From the NCBI GenBank assembly GCA_030549335.1, contig CM060194.1:75180077-75244076 (forward strand): a stretch of DNA of 64,000 nucleotides, in the 5' to 3' direction. Shown piece after piece: positions 11,555 through 23,193 of this stretch. The stretch comes from Pontederia crassipes. Its lineage: Eukaryota > Streptophyta > Magnoliopsida > Commelinales > Pontederiaceae. The notes under the pieces are model-generated. The model saw only the letters and a program-made list of their open reading frames with translations, made no database searches and had not been told where the DNA came from. The stretch's first letter is position 1, and each line of letters opens with the position of its first letter. The position numbers and the translations under genes were made by a program.

Positions 11555-13160
11555 CTGAATGAAAAGAATGAAAAGAATTGTGATGAAGTAAAATTGAAAA
11601 CATAATTCGAGGGGCACACAAAAATGCCAACAATCTTCAAGCTTATTGCAGTGTGCAACATCCTGTCACTTCCTTTCTGTACTTTTCTGTTTCTCGGTCA
11701 GTAATATTGTGCGAGGTAAAAAATACTGTTCCTGTTACATGTGATTCTTTTATTTAGCCGAGGATTGATCTTATCTTTTTTAGTTTTGAACCCACAATAA
11801 GTGTTCATATAAAGGATGCCAACCAGTCTGGTCAATGCATGGTTCCAATTTTCTTTCCTACTATAGTTTTTTTGTAGTTCAACAAGTATCTTATTTTGCT
11901 ATTCAATTACATCGTTTTTTTATGCAAGAAACATGATATGTAACCTGTAGAAATTTTTATGATCTGTGTACTTGTGGAAAATTTTATGATGTGCAGTAAT
12001 CACACAAGTACACTCGAGACATCAAAATAATCACTCTGCTGTAAATAATGTCTCCTCCTGTTTGAATAGTAAAGGGGGAAGTTAATAATTTCTACATAAA
12101 ACAATATTAATCATCAGACTTAATTTTTTTTTCACCAAATGTAGTTCGAGACAATATAAATTAGTCGAATAATAATAAATTTCAATACTGTACTGTTTAC
12201 AGTGACGGAGCTACACAAGTTATTAACAGACGAAGGTGGCTCCGGCTTTGACTGTGTATATGTGAGGACAATTTTTCTTAAAAAAAATCCTAATCGAATG
12301 TAAATACCCAAGTATTCATGAAGACAAAATTCATAGGGCATTTTCGATTTTTGAGATAATTAAGCATTGACTACTTACTTGCAAATTAATGTAGATGTGT
12401 TTATGAGTCTTAGACCGTATCTGCCACAACCGGGGAATTGAGAAGCAATATATGGTTTGCGTTCAGTTATATGAATCTTCTCTTCCTGTTCTACTATTGA
12501 TGGTTTTCACATACCAAGTGATAAGAGATTAGATGCATGCAGAAGTCGTTTCAACTTGATTTCTTTTCTCTGGCAGAGGGATTTAATTTAGGATCTTTCT
12601 AAACAGTACGCTAACTAGATGAACTATGAGATATATTATTGGGTTACATCTGATGCATTATTGTGCTTTGTTTTAGAATCCAAAATGTCAATGGGCCTAC
12701 TAAAGAACTAAAAAGGTTTTGAGAGATCGAGTCATACATAGAATGCAGCCTTCTCTCGAAAGGATTTAGAATTTTGTTTGTCTTCTGTGGTACGAAAATT
12801 AACGTGGAAATATTCTCCAATTAAAGGAAAAGTTTACGAGTATAATACATGGAATATTAACTGACGGGAGACTGCGTCATGATGCAGAGTAAATTGAACT
12901 TAGATACTACCTCTCACTTTTGGAGCATACGGATTTCACAGTTGAACCTTTGCCTGCATTAATCAGCATGCTCATACGTGCATAGTTCATGATCTATCTT
13001 CAAAGCATCTTTTCCTTCTTGTTTCTCTCATTGGCATTTTCAAAGTGGAGATATGTATAAATTGTGAAATTACCTGTGTTTCTGCGCTCTCCATGAGAAA
13101 ATTTACAATTTCAGAAATTAGCATGTCTAAGATGTACTAATAATTGTGAAATTACTTTTC
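11555..13160. other. AT-rich intergenic DNA
   Basis: About 1.6 kb without a convincing gene, repeat boundary or RNA gene. Short open frames here look random. Confidence 0.4.
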
Positions 13161-13225
13161 ATGTCACCGAGCTTGGGAACCAATACTTCGTCTTCAAATT
13201 CGAATCTACGGATGACAAGTTAGGA

Positions 13226-13633
13226 GTGCTAACTCGTAGTCCATGGTCCTTTAACGAAAATTTGTTGCATGTTTCTCAAGCCAAGGCCTTCTTCCGACCT
13301 CATGATGAATCGATCTCTACCTCGCCGGTTTGGATTCAGCTGCCTAGACTATCTTACGAGCTTGGTGATACTGCCACCATTATGCGCATTGCGAGCATCT
13401 TTGGCAAGCCCCTGAAGGTCGATCAGCATACTATTAAAGGAGATCGCTTGAAATACGCCCGGGTGTGCATCGAGCTGGATCTTGCCTTGCCGGTGAAGCT
13501 TGGCACGTGGATCAAGCTCCCCGACGGCTCCCGCTACTTTCAGATGGTAAAATACGAAAACCCCCCACTTTTTTGCTTTAACTACAGCCACATTGGGCAA
13601 TGCCCTGGATTTATGTCCATCAAGACAATGTGA
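13226..13633 (+). pseudogene. LINE ORF1 remnant (DUF4283 / zinc-knuckle)
   Basis: The open frame carries the typical plant L1 ORF1 sequence WIQLPRLSYEL and later the start of a CCHC knuckle (PPLFCFNYSHIGQCPG) that breaks off after the third ligand. The reading frame continues upstream to about 13170 without a start codon. ORF1 proteins bind the LINE RNA. The copy is truncated and not functional. Confidence 0.75.
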
Positions 13634-14407
13634 ATCAGGCCTGTTACCGATGGGGAAGGATGGTATCCTGCTATACGGCACCTGGATGTGGTCGACGGAC
13701 TCTCGCCGTCGGTGGCCAGCAATGGATACCTTAACCGGTAACCATGCTGTGCACCAGCATGAGCCGGACCGGCCAGGCACTCAATGCCGTCAGTCGGTTC
13801 GACCTCCTGAACCGGCCCTTGGAGCGGACCTGATGCCCTAGCCCCCACTCATCAGGAGCGTACACATAATCACGCTAACTCTCTCTCTTGACATAGCCGT
13901 TGATAGTGCGCCCTTATAGCTGTCGCCCACCTCCTCGCGATCTATGCTAGATCAGTGACTCTCTGTGATCGCAACGGCCATGATTGAGCCACCTGGCAGC
14001 GATCCTTCTCATCCGGTTGAAAGAGGGCCTCTCTCCCTCGCCACCGCAAACCCTAACCTTTCTTCTCCCCATTCTCCGCGCCAGGCACTGCCTACCGCGC
14101 CCCCTTCCTCCTCTAATCCCTTGCAGGTGTACGAATCTTTGGTTGCTCAAGTCCTGGAGCATTTCCAGTCACCATGCCGTGAGTACATAGAAGACTCTGA
14201 TGATGACTCTGAGGCAGTCGACGAAGAAAACCAGGCGGATCCTGACCCGGAGCCGCGCCGCAGCCGAAAGGCGACCTCCCGCTTTTCTCCCCCCTCCCCT
14301 ACCTTCTCTAAGAAGAAAGGTAAATCCACATCTCAGCATAATCGTTCTAATTCTCTCCCTTCTTCGGCGCAGGCTCCGGAGGAAACAACCACCCGCTTCT
14401 CAAATTA

Positions 14408-14839
14408 ATGAAGGTCCTTGCTTGGAATTGTCGGGGGGCAGTCCGAAGCAAAGTCCGTGATAGATTGCGGAGCCTCATCAAGGATCATGCTCCATATATC
14501 ATCATCTTGCTTGAAACACATGCAACTCGTAAGTCATCCGATCTTATAATTAAACGTCTTAGTAGCAATTGGATTGGTTGCTTTCAGGAAGGATCTGGTG
14601 CCTCTAGCGGCATTCTCATTGCATGGCAAGTTGGTAACGCTCAAATCTCCCTTATTAACTCTGTCTCACAACACATGAATGTTGTAGTTACGATACATGA
14701 CTTCTCCTTTCCTTTAACTGTTGTTTATGTTAGTAATTTACCCACAAATCGAAATGAACTTTGGTCATCCCTAGGGCATTTAAACACTGATGACATACCT
14801 CGGCTAGTCATAAGCGACATGAACTCCATTTGTTTTTAG
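14408..14839 (+). pseudogene. LINE ORF2 N-terminus, APE-type endonuclease remnant
   Basis: The frame opens with MKVLAWNCRGAVRSK and continues LLETHATRKSSD, the usual beginning of plant L1 ORF2 endonucleases (Asn in WNCRG and Glu in LLETH are active-site residues). It stops early at VISDMNSICF, where the family usually continues GDFN. Endonuclease nicks target DNA for insertion; here it is cut short. Confidence 0.8.
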
Positions 14840-16330
14840 GAGGACAAGCGTGGGGGCGCCTCCTTTACACTAAAAAAATTAATCAAAATTTTTCAGGAAT
14901 TCATCCAGCATCAAGGCTTAATTGACATTCCCCTGTCTGAATCACAATACACTTGGTGTAATAACAGATCTCAGAACGCTAGGATCCTCTGTAAACTTGA
15001 CATGGCCTTATTAAATCATCACTGACTTCTTCCTTATCCAAATATATCCCTCACTGTCCTCACTAGGGGCACATCAGATCATTCCCCCCTGTTACTTGAC
15101 TCTAACTCTAGGAAGCACAGGTCTACATCCTTCAAATATGAGCCCTTCTAATTTGATTAGCAGTAGCCTAGAGAGATTGTCAAAGATATCTGAAGTAAAA
15201 GGAACAACCACACTACAATCCATACCTCCTTAAATCTCATCAAACACCAAATGTTAAAATGGAACAAATCTTGTCTTGGAAAGCTAGAAGTTAAGGCTGC
15301 TATTGTCAAGCAGGAAATATGTAAACTAGAACATAAAGATGAATCTATTGGCTTAATTGATGATGAGCTAAAACTTCTAAGATCAAAATACAATACATGT
15401 TGTCTTTCTCAGACAAATTAGCATTAAATGGTGGACCAAATCTAAAATCAATTGGCTCAGAGATGGAGACAAAAATACAAAATTTTTTCATCTCAGTACT
15501 ATCATTAGAAGTAGAAGAAATCTAATAACAAAAATTAAAGATGGAAATGGCCAGATGATAACTAATGAGGATGACATCAAATCTTGTTTTGTCAAACATT
15601 ACTCTACTATCTGCTCCTCCTTCTCCAGATGAGTGGCCTCACCTGCCAACACTGGATACCTCTTGGATACCAAGTCTCATCTCACTTATCACAACCAAAG
15701 AAATTAAAGTCTGCTTCTGGCATCTGACACCTGGAAAAGCTTCTGGCTAGATGGCTTCACATCTGAATTCTTTAAAAATTACTGCGACATAATTGGTTAT
15801 GATATCTCTTCTGAGATCCAATCTTTCTTCCAATACAACATACTACCTAAAGGTGCTGAACTCACCTCTATCACCCTTATTCCAAAAAAGTCCAATCCTC
15901 TTTACGTCATTGATTCATACCTATCTCTCTCTACAGTACAATTTATAAAGCCATTGCAAAAATTCTGGCATCAAGACTAAAACCAACACTTATGAACTTA
16001 ATTGACAACAATCAGGCTGCTTTTATAAAAGGGAGATCTATTCAAGACAACCTACTAATTTCTCAAGAGATTGCCCACTCCATGAGCAAGGGCAAAAACA
16101 AATATCTAATCCTAAAAGCTGATATAGAGAAAGCATTCGATTGTGTCTCCTGACATACTATTTCACAGGTCTTTAACTTAATGCATTTTCCTTCCAAGTT
16201 CACCAGTTGGATCACGGCTTGTATTCAATCACCAATCTTCTCCTGTAACATAAATGGATCTTTAACTTCTCAGTTCAAGAGTTTTAAAGGGTTAAGATAG
16301 GGGGATCCCCTGTCTCCTTATCTTTTCATC

Positions 16331-16843
16331 ATGGTATCCCAGGTCTTCTCTTCCCTGTTGAACAACCAGGTTAGCAGAGGCACTATCAAACTCTTTAAGG
16401 TTGGAACCCTTTCTATTAGTCATCTCCTCTATGCTGATGATCTGTTAATCTGCATGGCTGCTATTGCTTCCAACTGCCACAATCTCAAACGTCTTCTTAA
16501 ACAATACAAGAGTCTAGCTAATCAAAAAATCAATGAGAACAAATCGGCTATCTACCTTCCTCCCAAATTTTCACAGAGAAAAAAGAATCTCATCAGGAAT
16601 ACACTAAACATCCCAATTGACTCCTTTCCTTTCACCTATCTAGGAATTCTAATATCTTACAAATATGTCAATCACAAATCTCTTACCCATATTGAAACAA
16701 AGAATTATCTGAAGCTTGTTGGTTGGAAGAAAAAGACTCTTACCCAAGCTGAAAAAATCACTCTAATTAAATTCACTCTGTCCTCCACTCCAATATATAC
16801 TCAGCTTCTTGCATGTCCCTGCAGGGCTTCTTCACTCTATTGA
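16331..16843 (+). pseudogene. LINE reverse transcriptase fragment
   Basis: This open piece includes the catalytic YADD box (HLLYADDLLICM, near 16430) and the thumb-like FTYLGILISYK motif. Stops at the ends and frameshifts upstream (15000-16330) separate it from the finger and palm segments, for example KGRSIQDNLLISQEI near 16030. Confidence 0.8.
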
Positions 16844-17328
16844 GAAATTAGTCAGATCTTTTCTTTGGTCCTCTTCAGGAGAGAAGCTGGGGCTTCACCT
16901 TATTCCCTGGGAGACCATTCTTCTGCCTAAGCAGGAAGGGGGTTTAGGAATCAAGTCTTTATCACATATGCAAGCTTCCCTTCTCTAAAAAAGAATCATG
17001 AACACACTCAACCATCCTCAAGACCTCTTCTCAAAGCTAATCACTCAAAAATATGCTCTCCCTCACCCATGGCATACTATCAACAATCACATTGATTATC
17101 GGAACTCAACAAATTTTAGACATTCTTGGTGCTGGAAATAACTTTTGCAGGTTTTAGACAATGTTAAACTTGGCATTAGGAAGCACATTGATAATGGTAT
17201 TACTACTCATGCTTACTACTACCCCTGGATTTTCAATATGCCTTTATGTCGCATGCCAACTTATATTAATGTTTCCTCACCTATTGCTAACTGCATGACT
17301 GCTGATCTGATGTTGCACAACTTTTGGA

Positions 17329-17769
17329 ATGTTAAGATACTTATGGAAATGTTTTGCACCTTGTTTAGTGGATAAGATTATGCCTATCACCCTGCCTGCT
17401 TTCCCTGATGAGGACACTTGGGTTTGGACCCCAGAACCTTTTAGGATTCCAACCATCAAATCTGTTTACAACTTTATTAGTAGACCGCCCGTGCCACCAC
17501 AGTCTGCTGGATGGCCTGGCTGGAGGAAAATTTGGTGCATCAATGTTCCCCCAAAGATCCATATTTTTCTTTGGAAGTTAGCTCATAATCTCCTGCTAAC
17601 AAAACATCTCCTTTCCATATTTCTTCCATCTGCAAATCCTATCTATTCCCTCTGTGGCAACAACATTGAAACAAACAATCACCTCTTTTTTGAATGTTCT
17701 GTTTCCTTGCTATTGTGGAACCTATTCCAAACCAAATCTGGCTATACATTTCAGCACTTTAGCAGCTAG
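17329..17769 (+). pseudogene. LINE zinc-binding RVT region (zf-RVT) fragment
   Basis: The frame contains WRKIWCINVPPKIHIFLWKL and a Cys/His cluster (CGNNIETNNHLFFEC), typical of the zf-RVT segment between the reverse transcriptase and the RNase H domain of plant LINEs. It is followed out of frame by the RNase H remnant. Confidence 0.75.
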
Positions 17770-18495
17770 GGAGATGAGGGATGGATACTGGAGGACAGTA
17801 CTATCCATGCCTCCTCAACTGCTAACCTGCAAACCCTGCTTGCCTTAACTCTTTGGGAATTTGGAAGATGAGAAATGATGCATATTTTAACTCCAACCTG
17901 GTAACCGCGATTGTGGTCTGGTCGCGTGTCCTGGTCTCCTACTATGAGTTAAACCCGCCCATCATTCCTGAGGGAACTTCCCCAACAAACCAAACCTTGG
18001 TTTCTTGGGTGCCTCCACCCCAGTCCTAGATCAAAATGAACACAAATGGCTCACGGATTGCTCCTTCGTGAGCAGGACTGGAGTGAGGGGAGCAGGCTAC
18101 ATCATTAGAGATGCTAATACCACTTTTATTTGTGCAGGTGCCTTCAATGTCGTTCTATTTTGGAGGTTGAAGCGCGTGCGATCCTTGCCGGCTTGCAGCA
18201 ATGTGTTAACCAAGGAATTCCTCTCTTGTGGTGGCTGTCATCAACAAGGCATCTCCTTGCCCTTGGCGACTCAAGAACATCTTTAACGATATTCTCATGA
18301 TGACCACTACTTTTTTGCACTTCAAATGTATTCATGCTAATCACTCTTGTAATATCGAGGCCGACGCCTTAGCTTCTTTTGGTCATAGATCATCTAACGA
18401 TCTTTTTTGGGTGGACATTCCACCTCCGGGTGTTCCACTAGTTTTGTACACATACGTTATCACTTAATAGATGAATAATCTTTCCATAAAAAAAA

Positions 18496-18963
18496 GATTT
18501 CGGGTACAAATCTCATCAATCAGAATATATATTTCTAATATATATTTTCACAAGTTATATATCTACAGTAAAACTTTAATTATTTTGCATCCGCTTACAG
18601 TGTGATCTTATTTAGCATGATCGTACTATGTTAATCACATAGTCTCAGATTCATTTTCCAATGATCATAATCCATTATCTAAGAAACTAGGAGAACCTTT
18701 ATATTGTTATTCCAAAAGTAGAATCCGACCTGAAAGACAGTAGTAAAATATACAGATTTTGATGCTTAATTATTACAGGATTGGTTCTTTCCTTTATATA
18801 TATATCATATATAAAGATGCTGCAATCACCTACTCAAAAGTTTGTTGCGTGCTCCCTTCGGCACCAACATCAAACACACACCTAATTAAACTCCCGCTAG
18901 CTGCAGCTTCTTCTTTTAATCTTCCATTGGATGCAGCAGACACGCATGCATGCTAAATAGTAG
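18496..18963. other. Spacer between LINE and MYB gene
   Basis: AT-rich sequence containing the 3' flank of the minus-strand MYB gene. Nothing else was recognised. Confidence 0.4.
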
Positions 18964-19893
18964 CTAGAAAGGGAATACTTGGTCAAGGCCATCATGCACG
19001 TCATCGAGGTTCCACAGGCTCCCCCATGAGCTGTCCAGTGCCGAGCCTTCGCCAACAGGCGCATCGCCGGAGCCGTCTTGGAGCAAGCTGCACGCTAAGG
19101 GGCACAGGTACAGTGCCATGTCTTGGATCTCTTGTGCCAGCGTGACTTCGTCCACATGGTTCATCGCCATGCTCATGGCATCTAACTCCTGCTGCTGCTG
19201 CTGTTTCTGCTGCTCATCCTGCTCCTTCTGCCTCTGCTGTTCTTTCTTCTGCGTCAGGAACTCAGACCTCGCCTTCTCGACGTTCTTGGACGGCTTGTTT
19301 TTCTTAAAATGTGTTCTCCAGTAGTTTTTGATCTCATTGTCTGTCCTTCCTGGGAGGCTTCGAGCAATGGCGGACCACCTACGTATACATATGGACATAC
19401 TTATAGTTTTATGTGTGCTCTATACAATTTTCCAGATGAGAAAGTAAAATTGTTGCTTGCTAGCTAGCTGCTTGTTTAATAATTTCTACCTGTTTCCCCA
19501 CAAGGCGTGCAGCTCAATGATGATGCCCTCTTCCTCTGGAGTTATCTTCCCTCTCTTCAGGTCTGGTCTCAAGTAGTTCACCCATCTGAGTCTGCAGCTC
19601 TTGCCGCTCCTCTTCAGTTCTAGAAATTAATTAACATGCATGAAATACTTATAAGTGTTTCAAACCCTAAGGCATATATATATATATATCAACATGGATT
19701 CCACTGCTCGATTCGATGAAAGTTCGACTCATGACTTAGTTCCATCTTTACCTGTGAGCCTGGAGACCGAGCTCCATCTTCCTTCACCATGGAGACTGAC
19801 ATGCTCAACAAGGAGTTTGTCCTCCTGGGCAGTCCAAGGGCCCTTCCTCCAGTAGCCGTCGACCTGAGCACTCCATCCAAGTTGCCCATCCAT
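18964..19893 (-). CDS. R2R3-MYB transcription factor (MYB27/MYB48/MYB59-like)
   Basis: Three minus-strand exons, 19893-19752, 19619-19490 and 19378-18964, join in frame to 228 residues. R2 has tryptophans at 20, 40 and 60 with exact 19-residue spacing. R3 has the usual Ile (73) in place of the first tryptophan, then W92 and W111, ending [17 protein letters not shown]. The R3 helix lacks the basic residue of the bHLH-interaction motif, so partnership with R-type bHLH factors is unlikely. A Gln/Glu-rich stretch ([17 protein letters not shown]) and an acidic tail ending DQVFPF follow and could act in transcription. The start at 19893 is chosen as the first ATG; the open frame runs upstream without another ATG. 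The group (MYB27/48/59) is inferred from [20 protein letters not shown]. Confidence 0.9.
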
Positions 19894-19993
19894 GTCTGAA
19901 TTAAGCTTCACCTCAAGAATATATCTTTTTTCCAGCAATATGTTTTGGCTTTGTCTCCCAGTTTGTTGGACAATGGAATAATGGATCGGTTAC

Positions 19994-20002
19994 CTATTTA
20001 TA
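19994..20002 (-). promoter_or_regulatory. TATA box of the MYB gene
   Basis: TATAAATAG on the minus strand, about 100 bp upstream of the MYB start codon, is well placed for a plant core promoter. Confidence 0.55.
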
Positions 20003-22884
20003 CACTAAAGGTAATTGCATTGATCATGCAACGTCATTGTCACACCCGAAAAAAGTAAATAGCCTCCCACTAGTGTTAAATTGTGTTTTATAATGTTTCA
20101 TTTGCTCGAGTGCCAAAACCTTTTAGTACGAGCGTATCTTTGTTGTGTCTTTGATTAATACTGTGGGTCATGAACAAGTGTACGACGGTGTTCATTCAGA
20201 CATTCTGCAGCCACATACTAATTGGGTAAATATATTAATAATAAAGATAATATTTATACGTTCTAAAGATTAGGATTGCAAGTATCTTGTTTTTATAAGT
20301 AACTTGACACTGATCAGGAAATATTGATTCAGATAATATAAGATGGGAAGAATAAGTTATGCAGCATGCAGAAAAGGGAACAAGGAGGGCAAAATTTAGA
20401 TGTGGCCTTGAGTTTGCAGCACTCCGGGGATTAATTAATTAATTAACTGCTTTGAATTAACTTGAGCTTTTTTGAACGTCGCAATCTGATCAATATACCT
20501 AAATTTGAATCACAAGAACGCTTTGACCATGCTGACCAAGAGTCATTTATAGTTTGATCAAACTTTAAAAAGATTGCTCCACCCCCAAAACAGCACGTAT
20601 ACGTAGAACAGATCGAAGTGCATGTTCTCAAAAAGAAACAGCGCGTCGAAGGTCCACGCGGTGCATGGGGCTGATCAAAGTTTGCTGCATCTAGCAATTG
20701 ATTTTAGGGTATATTAGATTTATATCTTCGGTCAGTCCGAGTTCAAAAAGATCAATTAGGCACCCCAAAAAAGTGTCATTTCTGTGTGTAACTTGTAACC
20801 ATCAAACGAAAGGAGAGCAAATAATGTCAGTCAAGCTGCCGTAAATGTTTAGCTTTATCTTCTTATCCAAAATTCACGTATCTTCATTAACATCACACAT
20901 CTGTCCACGGTTACAGATCGCAATCCAGTTGAAGTGCTAAAATTCGACATATTCTACCGTGGACCACGGTCAATCCTTTATGCTACAAATTATGCACGAT
21001 TTTGTAACGTGTATAGCTAGCATCATCGCCACTAAAATCATAATTAACATATAGCTAGATTCATCAAGCATTAATCATTGAAAATGGATTCACACTACAA
21101 GAGGCCTATTTCCAATGGATAAGAATTTTTCACATTTTCCAACGACATTTGCGACGGATAAAAAAAAATCTTTTGAAATATGAAGAGCCAAGAAAATTCT
21201 TCGCTACTACGGACGAAAAATTCATCGTATATATATCGCATGCATGGCAACTTCCAAAGTTTCAAACTGATCGATAAGCAAGGCATTTTTTTTTCTTCTT
21301 ATACATAAACTCTTAACAACAAAGCAGAAATATTATAAGTTTTCATGAATTGTTCAATATGCAGTACGTTTTGTTACACACATGCCTCTTACGTACAGGC
21401 TATAGCATCCTTCCGTCAAATATCATCTCATTCTATTTATTTGTCCTTGAATCTTCATAGAATTCATAGTACTTAAGCCGGCACGAAAGCTCTCAGATGG
21501 ATATCGTTGGATTATGCAAGGCTGGCGAAGCCTGCTTGTTTGCATTATTCCTAGAGTTAGCTATAACTCGAAGGTGATGGTCTGTTACAAGATATAAATA
21601 TTGCAAGTCCTGCGTCGGACATCACAATGAAGCAGCTTGGAAGTATAAGATAATTAAGCACCTCTTATGCTTAGAATCAAACTAAAGCGTGCATTCAGAT
21701 CCGGAATTTGTGTATCATTATTGGGAGGAATAAAACCGTGTCCTTTAACATTGGGAGAGTATTTTTTCACAAATTTAATTATTCGCCAAAAGGTCGACAT
21801 AGTTCTGTCCTATATCCTCGCTGCAACACCTTAATATTGCTTCCACGTATATATCTTAGACGCTTTAATTAATGGAGTGGTATGAATTTTGTGTCACTGC
21901 ACTGCATTTAATTAATACATATGCTGCCTGTAACTTTAAAAAGTGGGTGATCCTTGCTTTCCGTTGATAGACTTAATGGCCCCATTTGGTTGACAAGAAA
22001 GAGAACAGCATCTTATTCAAGTATCACGAGAACAAAGTTTTTGTATGGCCACTTGTCTCTTATCATACACGAATTCATTGAATTGAATTGGATTTGTCGT
22101 AGTGATCCCCACTGACATGGATGATGGCATGTTGTCTCTTAATTGACTGATTGAATTGAATAACTCCGAACATTATAAATTAAATAAAATCGAATTAAAA
22201 TTGAAATTGAACTAAATGAAATTGGATCATGATCATTTGGATATATTGATAGTGAGTTGGCAATTGTTATTGCCCCATTATTGAATTGATAAATTATTAA
22301 TTGAGTAATGATTTATTGATCAAGCAATTAATACTTGTTAATTGAAAATTGTTATTAGTTCATAATGGTCTTTTGACCACAACCTAATATATTACTCATA
22401 TTGATATATTATTATATTATTAATTAATTATTGTATTGAATGTTCAATTGACTCATCATTGATTGTCTTTTAAATCTTACATACTGAGTATTTTTTTACT
22501 CATGGATATTTTCCTATATCTGAATTCGTGCAGGTGAGAGCGATGGTCCTACAGGTGATTACGCTCAGTGACAAACAGATGTTGCACATGACATTGGATC
22601 GAGTTATCTAGTTTTATCATTTTCGCATTTATTAAAATTGTGATCTCATGTATATTTTAACATTTTGATTATTACGGATTATTAGTTATTCTTTTTTAAA
22701 AATCTTCCGCATTTATGATTTATATTTCACACTTAATAAATTTTATTCTGTAAAAATATTTTATAGAAGATTGTGTAGCATCTCTAGGACGACTCTGAAC
22801 ATGTGAAAGTCACGTGGATCTTAAGGCTGCTTTAGGATTCCCCACACGCACTGATTGTAGCACTTAAACAAGTTTGGTTTCTGA
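20003..22884. other. Gene-poor AT-rich DNA upstream of the MYB gene
   Basis: About 2.9 kb with no convincing coding region. It should contain the MYB promoter. Around 22100-22480 there is a low-complexity zone rich in AATTGA/TTGATA words. Confidence 0.4.
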
Positions 22885-23193
22885 TTATAAACTTAGAACT
22901 TGCCATTTATCAAACCAGCCGTGTTCCTCCAATCCATGCTGCACTAGAACAACGAGGTTGTTGGGGTTAAATTTCCATGTTAAAGACGAATGGTAATCCA
23001 ATACATGCACTCCAATATCATCATCTTTGGACTTGCAGTGCATGGTCAATGGCACTCCATTGCCCAAATATTTAGTGATGTTCATTAGAATCTTACTTTC
23101 GGCCACACAAACATGGCATGACGGGATGAACAAACAAGAACAAGGGGTGATCATGGAGAAGTAGAAGCAGTTGTTGGAGGTAAGAGAAGACAT
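22885..23193 (-). pseudogene. Decayed S-protein homologue (plant self-incompatibility S1 family)
   Basis: The 102-residue frame has a hydrophobic leader (about 1-30) like the signal peptides of small secreted S1/SPH proteins. It then has the family block LGNGVPLTMHCKSKDDDIGV and HSSLTWKFNPN. Where the family has the TTLFYC..W segment, that segment appears in a different frame with an in-frame stop (TTSLF-stop-CSMDW). The original frame resumes with EEHGWFDKW, matching the WFDIY end. Two small indels therefore garble the core. Family members are normally about 130-150 residues with conserved cysteines; one is lost here. S1 of poppy is a self-incompatibility ligand, but most SPH genes have unknown roles. 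Confidence 0.6.

Larger units (their letters stand above)
13160..18495 (+). mobile_element. Degenerate L1-type LINE (ORF1, endonuclease, reverse transcriptase, RNase H)
   Basis: A plus-strand non-LTR retrotransposon with many stops and frameshifts. The part present starts inside an ORF1 DUF4283-type domain, so the element is 5'-truncated. It continues with an APE endonuclease (from 14408), a broken reverse transcriptase (about 15400-16850), a zinc-binding RVT region (17500-17760) and an RNase H domain ending near CNIEADALASFGH (about 18350-18390). It closes with a short A-tract at 18487-18495. No target-site duplication was found, which fits old age. Confidence 0.85.

Noticed and set aside
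13582..14329. Several overlapping open frames on both strands
   Set aside because: They are shadows of the degenerate LINE ORF1/ORF2 junction in GC-richer sequence.
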